Source of the DNA: Wohlfahrtiimonas larvae
Lineage (GTDB): Bacteria; Pseudomonadota; Gammaproteobacteria; Cardiobacteriales; Wohlfahrtiimonadaceae
DNA length: 64,000 nucleotides
Direction of reading: 5' to 3'
Assembly: GCF_039543665.1 (NCBI RefSeq)
Contig: NZ_BAABKE010000003.1
Location: 1 to 64,000, forward strand
A program made the position numbers and the translations under genes. A model generated the notes under the pieces. It did no database searches, was not told where the DNA came from, and was given only the letters and a program-made list of their open reading frames with translations. Shown here in pieces: positions 25,755-34,948 of the stretch; within the stretch, counting starts at the first letter, position 1; each line of letters starts with the position of its first letter.

Positions 25755-25830
25755 TGGCGTCCCTACGGGGATTCGAACCCCGGTTGCCGCCGTGAAAGGG
25801 CAGTGTCCTAGGCCTCTAGACGATAGGGAC
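25755..25830 (-). tRNA. tRNA-Glu (TTC), copy 1
   Basis: A 76-nt gene with acceptor GTCCCTA pairing TAGGGAC, anticodon TTC in CCTTTCACG, T arm GGGGTTCGAATCCCC and encoded CCA (discriminator G). Identical to copies 2 and 4. Confidence 0.98.
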
Positions 25831-25898
25831 AAATTAGGCTTTTATACTCTTCCAATGAGTTAATACTCTGCGAATCCACCAACTCACTAGAGATAAGT

Positions 25899-25974
25899 TG
25901 GCGTCCCTACGGGGATTCGAACCCCGGTTGCCGCCGTGAAAGGGCAGTGTCCTAGGCCTCTAGACGATAGGGAC
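25899..25974 (-). tRNA. tRNA-Glu (TTC), copy 2
   Basis: Same 76-nt sequence as copy 1, separated from it by 68 bases of unrelated AT-rich spacer. Confidence 0.98.
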
Positions 25975-26035
25975 GTATATTTTAGATTTTTATACTCCAT
26001 CTAAAAGAGTTACTACTGAATCAACCAATTAAAAT

Positions 26036-26111
26036 TGGCGTCCCCACGGGGATTCGAACCCCGGTTGCCGCCGTGAAAGGGCAGTGTCCTAGGCCTCTAG
26101 ACGATGGGGAC
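26036..26111 (-). tRNA. tRNA-Glu (TTC), copy 3 with acceptor-stem variant
   Basis: As the other copies except that acceptor GTCCCCA pairs TGGGGAC: a T-A pair has become C-G on both sides, so pairing is kept. Anticodon TTC and encoded CCA are present. Confidence 0.98.
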
Positions 26112-26119
26112 ATCGTACT

Positions 26120-26195
<76 letters not shown>

Positions 26196-26239
26196 AGATA
26201 ATCTGGTGCGCTTAACTTCAAAATCACCAACATTTAAGT

Positions 26240-26315
26240 TGGCGTCCCTACGGGGATTCGAACCCCGGTTGCCGCCGTGAAAGGGCAGTGTCCTAGGCCT
26301 CTAGACGATAGGGAC
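26240..26315 (-). tRNA. tRNA-Glu (TTC), copy 4
   Basis: Same 76-nt sequence as copies 1 and 2; first tRNA of the cluster in the direction of transcription. Confidence 0.98.
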
Positions 26316-26391
26316 ATCTCTGTTTTGAAGTTAGTTCGTCTAACTGAGGTGATGCATAATATCAAAAAAATTCAGGGTGTCAACTTTTTTT

Positions 26392-26826
26392 TTACAAAAC
26401 CCCAGATTTTTCTTTCTGCTCCTCAATTTCCTTACAATCGATACACAACTCAGCTGTTGGACGAGCTTCTAAACGCTTGATACCAATTTCTATCCCACAT
26501 GTTTCACAATAACCATAATCATCAATTGTGAGTTTGTGCAATGTTTTCTCAATTTTAGCGAGTAACTTTCTCTCGCGATCACGCGTACGTAATTCTAAGG
26601 AAAATTCTTCTTCTTGGCTTGCACGATCATTAGGATCAGACAAAATTGTTGCGCCATCATTTTGCATATTAGAGACAGTTTTCTCACTCTCTTGCATCAA
26701 TTGTGCACGCCAACCATTAAGGATGCCACGGAAATGTTCTTTCTGAGCATCATTCATATAATCTTCACCTTCAGATAAAACGTAAGGTGTGAAATTCTTA
26801 AATACGGTTGGATTATTATTATTCAT
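26392..26826 (-). CDS. dksA: RNA polymerase-binding transcription factor DksA
   Basis: A 144-residue DksA (E. coli 151). It enters the secondary channel of RNA polymerase and, with ppGpp, reprogrammes transcription, notably of rRNA and tRNA genes. The coiled-coil tip DPNDRASQEEEFSLELRTRD keeps the two functional aspartates. The zinc finger has four cysteines (CETCG and LCIDCK), and RLEARPTAELC is typical. The gene stands alone next to the tRNA cluster on the same strand. Confidence 0.97.
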   Translation of the reverse strand: MNNNNPTVFKNFTPYVLSEGEDYMNDAQKEHFRGILNGWRAQLMQESEKTVSNMQNDGATILSDPNDRASQEEEFSLELRTRDRERKLLAKIEKTLHKLTIDDYGYCETCGIEIGIKRLEARPTAELCIDCKEIEEQKEKSGVL

Positions 26827-26930
26827 TCAAAACATCTCCATCTTGCGTTGTAAATTTAGTGCAGTATCAAAGCATAAATTTAAGAAAATAGAAAGACATA
26901 TGTTATGTCTTAAATCAAAAACTAAGACAA

Positions 26931-27221
26931 TTACAACTCTTTATATTCTCCATCAATGGTTCCCTCTCTCCTTTGATTCGTATTTTGGGTACTATTTTGC
27001 TGTTGATACGCTTGCGCCTCTTGAGCACCTAACATTTTTTTAATTTTTCGTATCTTCCAATAAAGATACACATAAAAAACGACAGTAAGAATAGCACCAA
27101 TTGCTAAAATTCCAAGCCCCAATGGAATGATTAAAATTAAAAAACCAATTGTCGCGAGTGCAAATAATACTTTTTGCCACAAAGATGCTGGTTTTCCATT
27201 AATTATATAGAGCTGTTTCAT
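26931..27221 (-). CDS. Small membrane protein, unknown
   Basis: A 96-residue protein with two closely spaced hydrophobic helices (residues about 15-35 and 37-54), a basic loop (WKIRKIKKM) and a polar, glutamine-rich tail. Preceded by a GAGGGC ribosome site. No family recognised. The hydrophobic core LILIIPLGLGILAIGAILTV resembles small DUF-type envelope proteins, but no function can be assigned. Located between dksA and the divergent pyrC. Confidence 0.6.
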   Translation of the reverse strand: MKQLYIINGKPASLWQKVLFALATIGFLILIIPLGLGILAIGAILTVVFYVYLYWKIRKIKKMLGAQEAQAYQQQNSTQNTNQRREGTIDGEYKEL

Positions 27222-27336
27222 TTGCCCTCCTCTTGTTCATTCCTATCCGAAAAAAGGCATAGTATAGTATGCATCACCTTTTTTAAAAAAAGCTTTTACA
27301 AAATTTACGACTTCCCTTTTATCCTAGGAGTTTTTC

Positions 27337-28374
27337 ATGACAAATCAAATGACTATCACTTTCCCTGATGATTGGCACATTCACCTTCGTGATCATGATG
27401 CGTTAAAAACTACAGTACCACATGCTGCACAAAGTTTTAAGCGCGCTATTGTTATGCCTAACACCACACCGCCTATAAAAAATCGCCAAGATGCTGAAGC
27501 TTATTATGCTCGCATCCAAAAACATATCCCTGAAGGTTCCGATTTTCAGCCACTCATGACTTTGTACTTAACGCCTGATACAACAGCTGACATCATTGAA
27601 GATGCTAAAGCTTCTGGCATTGTCCATGCTGTAAAATTATATCCAGCAGGCGTAACAACAAACTCTACAGCTGGCGTTTCTTCTTTGAGCAATCTTTATC
27701 CAGTTTTTGAAAAAATGGCTGAAATTGGATTACCTTTACTCATTCACGGAGAAGCAAGTGATCCTGAAATTGATATTTTTGATCGTGAATCAACTTTTAT
27801 TGAACAAGAATTGAAACCATTGCACACAAAAATACCAACTTTAAAAATTGTGTTAGAACACATTACAACTAAAGATGCAGTCGAATTTGTTTTAGCCGCT
27901 AATAACAATGTAGGCGCAACATTAACCCCACAGCATCTTTTATTCAATCGCAACTCATTGTTATCAGGTGGCATTAAACCTCATTTATATTGTTTACCTA
28001 TTTTGAAACGTGAAACTCATCGCCAAGCATTGATTGAAGCGGCAACAAGTGGCAATCCAAAATTTTTTATTGGTACAGATAGTGCACCGCATGCTCAAAG
28101 TGCTAAAGAAAGCAGCTGTGGCTGCGCAGGTTGCTACTCTGCCCTCACTGCAATTTCTCATTATGCAGAAGCATTTGAACACATGAATGCATTGGATAAA
28201 TTAGAAGCATTCTTAGGCCATTATGGTGCAGACTTCTATGGTCTACCAAGAAATACAGAAATGATCACTCTTGTACGTGAAGATTGGACACCGCCAGAAT
28301 CATATTCATACTTAGAGAACGAGCACTTGATTCCATTAGGCGCAAAACAAGTTTTAAAATGGAAAGTTAAATAA
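27337..28374 (+). CDS. pyrC: Dihydroorotase
   Basis: A 345-residue class II dihydroorotase (E. coli PyrC 348) catalysing the third step of pyrimidine synthesis, carbamoyl-aspartate to dihydroorotate. Zinc-binding His pair in DDWHIHLRD, substrate-contact VMPNTTPPI, carboxylated Lys in HAVKLYPAG, further His in LLIHGEASDPEIDIFDRE and HITTKDAV, and the catalytic Asp in FIGTDSAPHA. A CTAGGAG ribosome site precedes the ATG at 27337. Opens the + strand run that continues to the B12 genes. Confidence 0.96.
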   Translation: MTNQMTITFPDDWHIHLRDHDALKTTVPHAAQSFKRAIVMPNTTPPIKNRQDAEAYYARIQKHIPEGSDFQPLMTLYLTPDTTADIIEDAKASGIVHAVKLYPAGVTTNSTAGVSSLSNLYPVFEKMAEIGLPLLIHGEASDPEIDIFDRESTFIEQELKPLHTKIPTLKIVLEHITTKDAVEFVLAANNNVGATLTPQHLLFNRNSLLSGGIKPHLYCLPILKRETHRQALIEAATSGNPKFFIGTDSAPHAQSAKESSCGCAGCYSALTAISHYAEAFEHMNALDKLEAFLGHYGADFYGLPRNTEMITLVREDWTPPESYSYLENEHLIPLGAKQVLKWKVK

Positions 28375-28472
28375 TTTTGATCAAATATCACTCAACTGTT
28401 TTATCTTTTGATGGAACAGTTGATGATTCTTCGTCTACAATGATTGATCCAATCATCAATAGAAGAGCTAAT

Positions 28473-29174
28473 ATGGTGAAATATCGTGACCAAAAATCAA
28501 AAACAAAATTCTCGCGCTTCTTAGCATTATCACTCTGTGCATGGCTCATGATTATAGGCGTTGTAGCCACTACCCTCTTCTATTTTCAATATAAATTAAA
28601 CTTTAAAACAAGTTTTACACAAGTTAGTAGCTATTTAACAATCTATCAACAGCGAGAACTCATATTCATCGCAAGCACAATATTCATTGCGCTCTTTTTA
28701 CTCATTATATATATCAGGATTTTTGCATTCAAATATCATATATTAAGCCGACTGCTCTTAGCATTGATACCGACTATTTTTCTCACCGCACTATTATTAC
28801 TCAGCTTTAATACTCATTTAGTATTGACAGAGTTAAATATTCCATTTGGACAAGGATTATTCACTTTTAAAAAATACTTACAAACCTTCTCCATAGACAA
28901 TATATTACAAGCAATTACAACTCTACCTTATCAGCTAAATTCTATTAAAATCCCACTTTATATCATGATTTATAGTTACATCACTATGTTCACTATGATC
29001 ATTATTTTACCAATACAAATCTATATTTCTAATCAGTCATTGTGGCAAAAATTTAATGCCTTACTCATTTTAGGCTTTGTAATTTTATTTAGCATCAGCG
29101 CATACTACATAATCATCCATTTCATCATTAACGATCCTTTTCTATCCTATGAGCCTTTTTTTAAACCAATATAA
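28473..29174 (+). CDS. Multi-pass inner-membrane protein, unknown
   Basis: About 233 residues from the ATG at 28473, which has an AGAAGAG ribosome site. The frame is also open from a TTG at 28377, two bases after the pyrC stop; those 32 extra residues are polar and less convincing. Five hydrophobic segments are visible, the strongest being FIASTIFIALFLLIIYI, LLLALIPTIFLTALLLLSF and LLILGFVILFSISAYYIIIH. No family recognised. Six bases before tonB, so a role near TonB energisation or cobalamin uptake is possible but unproven. Confidence 0.6.
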   Translation: MVKYRDQKSKTKFSRFLALSLCAWLMIIGVVATTLFYFQYKLNFKTSFTQVSSYLTIYQQRELIFIASTIFIALFLLIIYIRIFAFKYHILSRLLLALIPTIFLTALLLLSFNTHLVLTELNIPFGQGLFTFKKYLQTFSIDNILQAITTLPYQLNSIKIPLYIMIYSYITMFTMIIILPIQIYISNQSLWQKFNALLILGFVILFSISAYYIIIHFIINDPFLSYEPFFKPI

Positions 29175-29180
29175 ATACTC

Positions 29181-29927
29181 ATGAAAGTTTTTAGTATTCT
29201 TTTTGTAATTTTGTGCCATAGCCTACTCTTTCTTGTATTTTTAAATACAGAAAAGGAATTATGGATGGCCGATTTTTCATCAGAAGGTTTAAGTCAATCA
29301 AATGCAGAACAATCAACTTTTCAACCCAAATATCAGCATCAGAATGAATTATATGTGATCACCGTTGAGTTAAGTGATTGGATATATCCAAATGCCACAC
29401 AAGAACCTCCAATTGAAGAACCTGAGGCTATATCAGAAATACACACTGAGTTAGTTATTCAAGAAAGCATTCAGCCTGAAACAGATCCAAAACCAGCAGC
29501 TCCCCCCAAAGAAATAGCTCCACAAAAAATAGCATCACCAACAAAACCTGCCAATAGCGCACGCAATCAAAAAGGCACTGGATTAGGTAATCGCAATGTG
29601 ATTGGTAGTGGAACAGGTAAAAATGCTATAGATGGCCCTGCGGGCTTTGCCAATGGTAACAGCGAGCAAACTATTCTTCGCAATATTCAACGCTGTTATC
29701 CTTTGATTTCCCGTAGACGCGGCGAACAAGGTTTAGCAATTGTGAGAATTTATGTCGATCATAATGGTAACTCAATCAAAACAGAGATCATACAATCCAC
29801 TAATTTTTCTCGTTTAGATAAATGTGCGCTAGAATCTGTCAAATCGCTTAAGGTAAAATCAAAAATTAGTAATGGTCAAAAAACTTCCAGCTATTTTGAT
29901 CAACCTATTCGTTTTCGTTTGAATTAA
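29181..29927 (+). CDS. tonB: TonB family energy transducer
   Basis: A 248-residue protein with an N-terminal anchor (residues about 3-21), a proline/glutamate-rich periplasmic spacer (about 75-130) and a C-terminal TonB domain (about 165-248, NIQRCYPLISRRRGEQGLAIVRIYVD to FDQPIRFRLN). It would pass proton-motive energy to outer-membrane receptors such as the BtuB encoded downstream. The anchor holds His13, but the Ser of the usual S-x3-H motif is Val here. No exbB or exbD gene is in the window. Confidence 0.8.
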   Translation: MKVFSILFVILCHSLLFLVFLNTEKELWMADFSSEGLSQSNAEQSTFQPKYQHQNELYVITVELSDWIYPNATQEPPIEEPEAISEIHTELVIQESIQPETDPKPAAPPKEIAPQKIASPTKPANSARNQKGTGLGNRNVIGSGTGKNAIDGPAGFANGNSEQTILRNIQRCYPLISRRRGEQGLAIVRIYVDHNGNSIKTEIIQSTNFSRLDKCALESVKSLKVKSKISNGQKTSSYFDQPIRFRLN

Positions 29928-29956
29928 ATAGACTAAATTAAGGATAATACATTTTA

Positions 29957-30715
29957 ATGATTGCTCTATCTGTTAAAAACCTATTTGTTCAATCACATAA
30001 TAAAATTCGTTTAAATCATTTATCTGTTGATATTGAATCTGGGAGCCGAGTTGCCATTATTGGCCCAAATGGTGCAGGTAAAAGCACCACATTGCAAGCC
30101 CTATTACGATTGATTCCAGCATCTTTTCAATCATTACAGTATTTTGATCATAACATTCAAAGTTTATCTAGAAAACAACTTGCAAAAATTATTGCGTATG
30201 TTCCACAAACCCATCCTAACCTAACTATTTCTGTATGGGATTGGTGTGTTTATGCAAGATTTCCTTATCAAAAATTTGGCTTTTTTCTCACAAAAAAAGA
30301 GCACATCATCATTGATACAATTCTAGCCAAAACAGAATTGATACAATATAAAAACACCCCATTATCCCATTTAAGTGGCGGAGAAAGACAGAGAGCATTT
30401 ATTGCGGGGGCATTGTGCCAAGAAACGCCTATTATTTTTCTGGATGAACCAACAAATTTTTTAGACCCTAAACAAGCTCATGAAATATTAAAACTCATCC
30501 ATGATATCTCTATCGAAATGAATAAAACTATTATTTCTGTCACCCATGATATCAATGAAGTTATGCATTACTTTACACACTGTTTAGCTATCCAAAATGG
30601 GCAAAAGCTATTTTATGGCCAAAGCCATGAAGTTATTCACTCAGATAATCTTTTTTCTTTATATAACTACCGATTTACCGAAGCTACAAGTGAGCAAGGA
30701 GTAATATTTTGGTAA
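29957..30715 (+). CDS. btuD: Vitamin B12 ABC transporter ATPase
   Basis: A 252-residue ATPase of the iron-siderophore/B12 class. Walker A GPNGAGKST (residues about 37-45), Q-loop in AYVPQTHPNLTISVWDWCVY, signature LSGGERQRAFIAGAL, Walker B PIIFLDEPTNFLDP and switch His in ISVTHDINEV. The class also transports haem and ferric siderophores; the B12 assignment rests on the cobalamin riboswitch, btuB and btuF immediately downstream. Overlaps btuC by 7 bases. Confidence 0.85.
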   Translation: MIALSVKNLFVQSHNKIRLNHLSVDIESGSRVAIIGPNGAGKSTTLQALLRLIPASFQSLQYFDHNIQSLSRKQLAKIIAYVPQTHPNLTISVWDWCVYARFPYQKFGFFLTKKEHIIIDTILAKTELIQYKNTPLSHLSGGERQRAFIAGALCQETPIIFLDEPTNFLDPKQAHEILKLIHDISIEMNKTIISVTHDINEVMHYFTHCLAIQNGQKLFYGQSHEVIHSDNLFSLYNYRFTEATSEQGVIFW

Positions 30716-31704
30716 AAACTATCTCTCCTCAGCGCCGTTTATGGACAATAACGGTTTTTGTTTTATTAAGCATAACATCTCTTCTGATCACACCATTCAT
30801 TGGTATGGAAAATATTTCTCCCAAAATGTTATGGCAAGACCTACCTGCTATTCATAATATTTTTTGGAATATTCGTGTTCCTAGAATCATCACTGCTTGG
30901 TTAATTGGTGCCATGCTTGCTATTTCTGGCATGGTTTTCCAAGCAATATTACGTAACCCATTAGCAGAACCTTTCACATTAGGCATTGCAAGTGGCAGCG
31001 CATTAGGTGCTGCTATTTATATACATTCTGGGATTGCTTTTTCACTTTGGATATTTTCTGGATTATCATTTGCTGCATTCATTGGTGCAATACTCATGAC
31101 ATTCTTAATTTATGTTCTGAATAAAAATGCCTTAGAATCCATCTCCCGTTTACTATTAGTTGGCGTCATTCTAAGTTTTTTTTGCAGCAGCTTAGTTATG
31201 ATCATGCAAGCTATTGGCAGACCACAAGATAGCTATCGGCTGATGCAATGGATGATGGGAACCATTACTAATGTTGGGTATAATGACATTAGCTCCTTAA
31301 TAATTGTTATGATAATCAGTACAATAATCATTGCATTATTAACACCCAAACTTAATCTGCTCAATGCAGGACATACGATTGCTCTCACCCGTGGTATTGA
31401 ACCAACCTATACATTTATCCCTCTATTTTTCTTAGTGAGTTTAATGATGGGAACAATGATCGCAGTCAGTGGACCGATAGGCTTTGTAGGATTAGTTATC
31501 CCACACATTACTCGTCAATTAATTGGTAATGATCACCGCTATTTATGGATAGCTGTACTTTTTTTAGGTGGTGGAATATTAGTGATTGCAGATCTTGCCG
31601 CACGCTTATTATTTGCACCTTCTGAGCTGCCTGTTGGTGTCATTACAGCATTACTAGGTGCTCCATTTTTTATCTTAATCTTAATCAAAGATAAAAAAAA
31701 TTAA
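30709..31704 (+). CDS. btuC: Vitamin B12 ABC transporter permease (FecCD family)
   Basis: A 331-residue permease with about ten membrane helices. Hallmarks are NIRVPRIITAWLIGAMLAISG, GMVFQAILRNPLAEPFTLGI and the C-terminal GPIGFVGLVIPHITRQLIGNDH. It starts at TTG (30709) with an AAGGAG ribosome site 8 bases upstream and overlaps the end of the ATPase gene. Works with BtuD and the binding protein BtuF to move cobalamin across the inner membrane. Confidence 0.88.
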   Translation: MVKTISPQRRLWTITVFVLLSITSLLITPFIGMENISPKMLWQDLPAIHNIFWNIRVPRIITAWLIGAMLAISGMVFQAILRNPLAEPFTLGIASGSALGAAIYIHSGIAFSLWIFSGLSFAAFIGAILMTFLIYVLNKNALESISRLLLVGVILSFFCSSLVMIMQAIGRPQDSYRLMQWMMGTITNVGYNDISSLIIVMIISTIIIALLTPKLNLLNAGHTIALTRGIEPTYTFIPLFFLVSLMMGTMIAVSGPIGFVGLVIPHITRQLIGNDHRYLWIAVLFLGGGILVIADLAARLLFAPSELPVGVITALLGAPFFILILIKDKKN

Positions 31705-31725
31705 TTCTTGTATAATTATCAACCT

Positions 31726-31846
31726 ACAAAGGGGAAGAGAGTGTAATTCTCTCACGGACCCGCCATCGTGATGCTTTAAACAGCTAAGTCGGAATACCTT
31801 TGTTGACCTATGATTAATTTCCTCGTGGACTAGGACTCGATATTTT
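31726..31846 (+). promoter_or_regulatory. Cobalamin riboswitch ahead of btuB
   Basis: The core runs from 31726 to about 31803. P1 is ACAAAGG (31726-31732) with CCTTTGT (31797-31803). Inside are GGGGAA, a GAGAG/CTCTC hairpin, ACGGACCCGCCATCGTGA (B12-box-like centre) and AAGTCGGAATACC, all hallmarks of this class. The remaining 40 bases to the btuB start form the expression region; CTAGGACTCG near 31830-31840 covers the probable ribosome site. High cobalamin should reduce BtuB. It lies after btuC, so it controls btuB rather than btuDC. Confidence 0.9.
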
Positions 31847-33790
31847 ATGAAACTTAACCCATTATATATGGCACTGGGTGCTATCTTTTTTGTTACGCCT
31901 TTAACATTTGCACAAACACATGATGATCAACAAAGTGTTACTCAGACTTTAGAAAAAGATGAAATTGTATTTACTGCAAACCGTACAGATCAAAAACTAG
32001 ACACTGTTGGCTCCACCATTAATGTTATTTCTGAACAACAATTAGAAAATGGCCAATATCAACGTGTTAGTGATGCATTATCAACATTACCTGGCATCAA
32101 TATTACTAGAAGTGGCGCCAATGGTTTAAGTGGCGCATTCATCCGTGGCATGAGTAGCGATAACGTTCTAGTCATGATTGATGGGGTGATTGTCAACAAT
32201 CCATCCAGCGCTGGCCGTGGGTTTGACTTTAGCACATTAGACACATTAAATATAGAACGCATTGAAGTATTAAAAGGCCCTCAAAGTACATTGTATGGCT
32301 CAAGCGCATCTGCAGGTGTCATTCAAATGTTCACAAAAAAAGGTGGACCACAACGGACAACAGTAACATTAGAAGGTGGCAGTTATGAACATGTTAAAAC
32401 AACGGTGCAAACACAAGGCCAAACAGATACCTTAATGTACTCTTTGGCTCTAGGGTTAAACCAAGAACATGGTATCTCTACTGCGGATAAAAAACTCGAA
32501 GGCAACTCTGAACGAGACAAATTTAAAAACCGTGATGCTTCTTTCTATATTAATTATGCACCTTTAGATTGGATCAACTTTGATTTAATGGCACGTTATG
32601 ATCGCCAGCATACAGATTTAGATCTTGGTGGTGGCCCTAAACAAGATGCATTATATTATTATCAAAAATCTAAACGTTGGTTAGGCCGTTTTGCCATCAA
32701 CACAATTTTATTCGATGAACAATGGTTAAGCTCATTAATCTATGATATTTCCGATAGTAGAAGTAGAAACTATCAAGATCCCGATCATAAATATAATACG
32801 ACATATAGCAGAAGTGCCTTTAAAGGTAGATTACAGACGATTTCTTGGCAAAATACATTAACATTACATTCTGATTTCCAAACATTATTTGGATTTGCCT
32901 ATAATAGAGAATCCATGTCCACTTTTACTAATTCAGTTTCTCAATATGGACCTTATGATTCAAGTTATCCTAAAAAAAGCATCAATCAAAAAAGCTTCTA
33001 CTTAGACCAACATCTTAATTTTAATAACCAATTTTTCAATACAATTGGTTTAAGATATGAAGATCATTCAGAATTCGGTGATAAAACAACATATCGCTTA
33101 ACATCTCGTTATAACATCACTGATTTTGTTGCAATTAAAGGTAGCTATGGTACTGGCTTTAAAGCACCAACATTGTATCAGTTATACGAACCAACATATG
33201 GCAATAAAAACCTTAAAGCTGAAACTAGCAAAGGTTTCGATATTGGCGTTGTTTTAACGCCGATTGAGTCTACAACGGTTGAATTAACGTATTTCCAACA
33301 AAAAATTAAAGACCGAATTATTTTTGACTCCCCTACTTCAAAATATAAATCTAGCGATGAATTCAAAAGTAAAGGTGTAGAATTTTCAACCAATACACAG
33401 CTCAATAATCAATTATCATTTGGACTTAATTATACTTATACAGATGCACGAGATTATTTAAAAAATAATGGCACCTTAATGAGCAATAAGGCTGTTCGTG
33501 TACCTAAACATATGGTAGGTGGCCATATTAATTTCAAACCATTAGAGCAATGGAATATATTTGCTGAAGCTAAATACCATGGCAGTACTGTCAGCAATTT
33601 AGCCGGATGGTCGCCTCAAAAAAATCTTAAACCTTATTGGATGGTGAACCTTGCAACAAACTATGCAATCAATGACGATGTAAGTATTTATGCTCGTGTG
33701 AATAACTTGTTAGATAAAGATTATTACACTGTTTGGGGTTATGGTGAAAAACGTATCAATGGCGCGATTGGCGTTAAAATTTCTTTCTAA
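31847..33790 (+). CDS. btuB: TonB-dependent vitamin B12 receptor
   Basis: A 647-residue outer-membrane receptor (E. coli BtuB 614). Signal peptide 1-22 (ending TFA), a TonB-box region DEIVFTANR, a plug with ALSTLPGINITRSG, FIRGMSSDNVLVMIDG and IERIEVLKGPQSTLYGSSA, then a beta-barrel ending in the aromatic INGAIGVKISF. The cobalamin riboswitch directly upstream identifies its substrate. Separated from btuF by a terminator. Confidence 0.92.
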   Translation: MKLNPLYMALGAIFFVTPLTFAQTHDDQQSVTQTLEKDEIVFTANRTDQKLDTVGSTINVISEQQLENGQYQRVSDALSTLPGINITRSGANGLSGAFIRGMSSDNVLVMIDGVIVNNPSSAGRGFDFSTLDTLNIERIEVLKGPQSTLYGSSASAGVIQMFTKKGGPQRTTVTLEGGSYEHVKTTVQTQGQTDTLMYSLALGLNQEHGISTADKKLEGNSERDKFKNRDASFYINYAPLDWINFDLMARYDRQHTDLDLGGGPKQDALYYYQKSKRWLGRFAINTILFDEQWLSSLIYDISDSRSRNYQDPDHKYNTTYSRSAFKGRLQTISWQNTLTLHSDFQTLFGFAYNRESMSTFTNSVSQYGPYDSSYPKKSINQKSFYLDQHLNFNNQFFNTIGLRYEDHSEFGDKTTYRLTSRYNITDFVAIKGSYGTGFKAPTLYQLYEPTYGNKNLKAETSKGFDIGVVLTPIESTTVELTYFQQKIKDRIIFDSPTSKYKSSDEFKSKGVEFSTNTQLNNQLSFGLNYTYTDARDYLKNNGTLMSNKAVRVPKHMVGGHINFKPLEQWNIFAEAKYHGSTVSNLAGWSPQKNLKPYWMVNLATNYAINDDVSIYARVNNLLDKDYYTVWGYGEKRINGAIGVKISF

Positions 33791-33898
33791 GTTAAAATAT
33801 AGCGCGATAGGTTTAAAATTATTTATCTAAATATCTCGCCCTTCGAGCGATATATGATCTGATGGTGATTCTTAGACTGATTTCACTATAGTATTCAT

Positions 33899-33925
33899 GA
33901 AAAAGAGGGTTCTGCCCTCTTTTTT
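33899..33925 (+). terminator. Terminator after btuB
   Basis: AAAAGAGGG and CCCTCTTTT pair around the loop TTCTG, followed by further T. It lies between btuB and btuF, so btuF probably has its own promoter or depends on readthrough. Confidence 0.9.
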
Positions 33926-33960
33926 AATCTTACGAGATTATATGAGGCCATAATTTCACA

Positions 33961-34875
33961 ATGAAAAAACTTTTATCTTTATTTATCCTCTATGCTTCAT
34001 TATTCAGCGCATCTGCATTAGCAGTGAGCGAGCAATGCCAACGCATCATTTCTTTATCTCCAACCATTACCGATACATTATTATCATTAGGATTAGAAGA
34101 AAATATTGTGGCAGGAACACGCTATGATCGCTTACCTAAAAATAGTCACATCAAAGAAATTGGTGGGATGTTAGACCCTAACTATGAAGCCATTGCCCTA
34201 CTTGATCCCACTATTATTTTTGCAGACCTTGCCAAAGATAGCCCACAAAAAAGAAAGCTAGATATGCTTCAATTCAATACCCATCTTATTTCTTTTTCCT
34301 CATTAGATACTATTAAAAAATCCATCACAGAAATTGGTAAAATTTGCAAAATACAATCAAGAGCAACCTATAAAGTCGATGAGCTCAATCATGCACTCAA
34401 AAACAATTACTTGTCAGATTATCCGCTAAATATATTAATTTTATATACCTATGAAGGGGAAGACTACTTAAATCAAGTACCTCAACGTGCTGCTGGTAAA
34501 AGTTTTCATCAAGATATTTTAGAATCAACTGGTTCACACAATGCTTACCAAGGCTCACTCAATGCGCCGATCATGTCACAAGAAAGTATCTTAATGCTGA
34601 ATCCGGATATCATCATTCTGCTACAAGGTGATCAAAATAAATCATTGGATGAGACTCGTTCAATTACAATTGAGAAAATTTATCCCTTTTGGCAAAACTT
34701 GCAAAGTCTATCAGCAATACAAAATCAACAAATCTATATTATGAAAGGAGAGCCTACCTTTATTGCAAGCCCTGATGCTGTGATCGCAACACTCAAAAGT
34801 TTGTATCAAATTTTATACAATCATCAAATAACTGAAAATTCCTTATCTATAAAAAGTATTCAACAACATAATTGA
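33961..34875 (+). CDS. btuF: Vitamin B12 periplasmic binding protein
   Basis: A 304-residue substrate-binding protein of the class III (TroA/BtuF-like) fold. Signal peptide 1-21 (ending ALA), then QRIISLSPTITDTLLSLGLEENIVAGTRYD, the canonical opening, followed by IGGMLDPNYEAIALLDPTIIFAD, a long linking helix and a second lobe with MSQESILMLNPDIIILLQGD. Would deliver cobalamin to BtuCD. Identification as BtuF and not a siderophore binder rests on the surrounding btu genes. Confidence 0.85.
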   Translation: MKKLLSLFILYASLFSASALAVSEQCQRIISLSPTITDTLLSLGLEENIVAGTRYDRLPKNSHIKEIGGMLDPNYEAIALLDPTIIFADLAKDSPQKRKLDMLQFNTHLISFSSLDTIKKSITEIGKICKIQSRATYKVDELNHALKNNYLSDYPLNILILYTYEGEDYLNQVPQRAAGKSFHQDILESTGSHNAYQGSLNAPIMSQESILMLNPDIIILLQGDQNKSLDETRSITIEKIYPFWQNLQSLSAIQNQQIYIMKGEPTFIASPDAVIATLKSLYQILYNHQITENSLSIKSIQQHN

Positions 34876-34948
34876 CAACTTGTATATACAGGAAAATAAA
34901 AAACAGATACAATTAAAACCCTACTCATTTTTATCATGAAATTTAATT

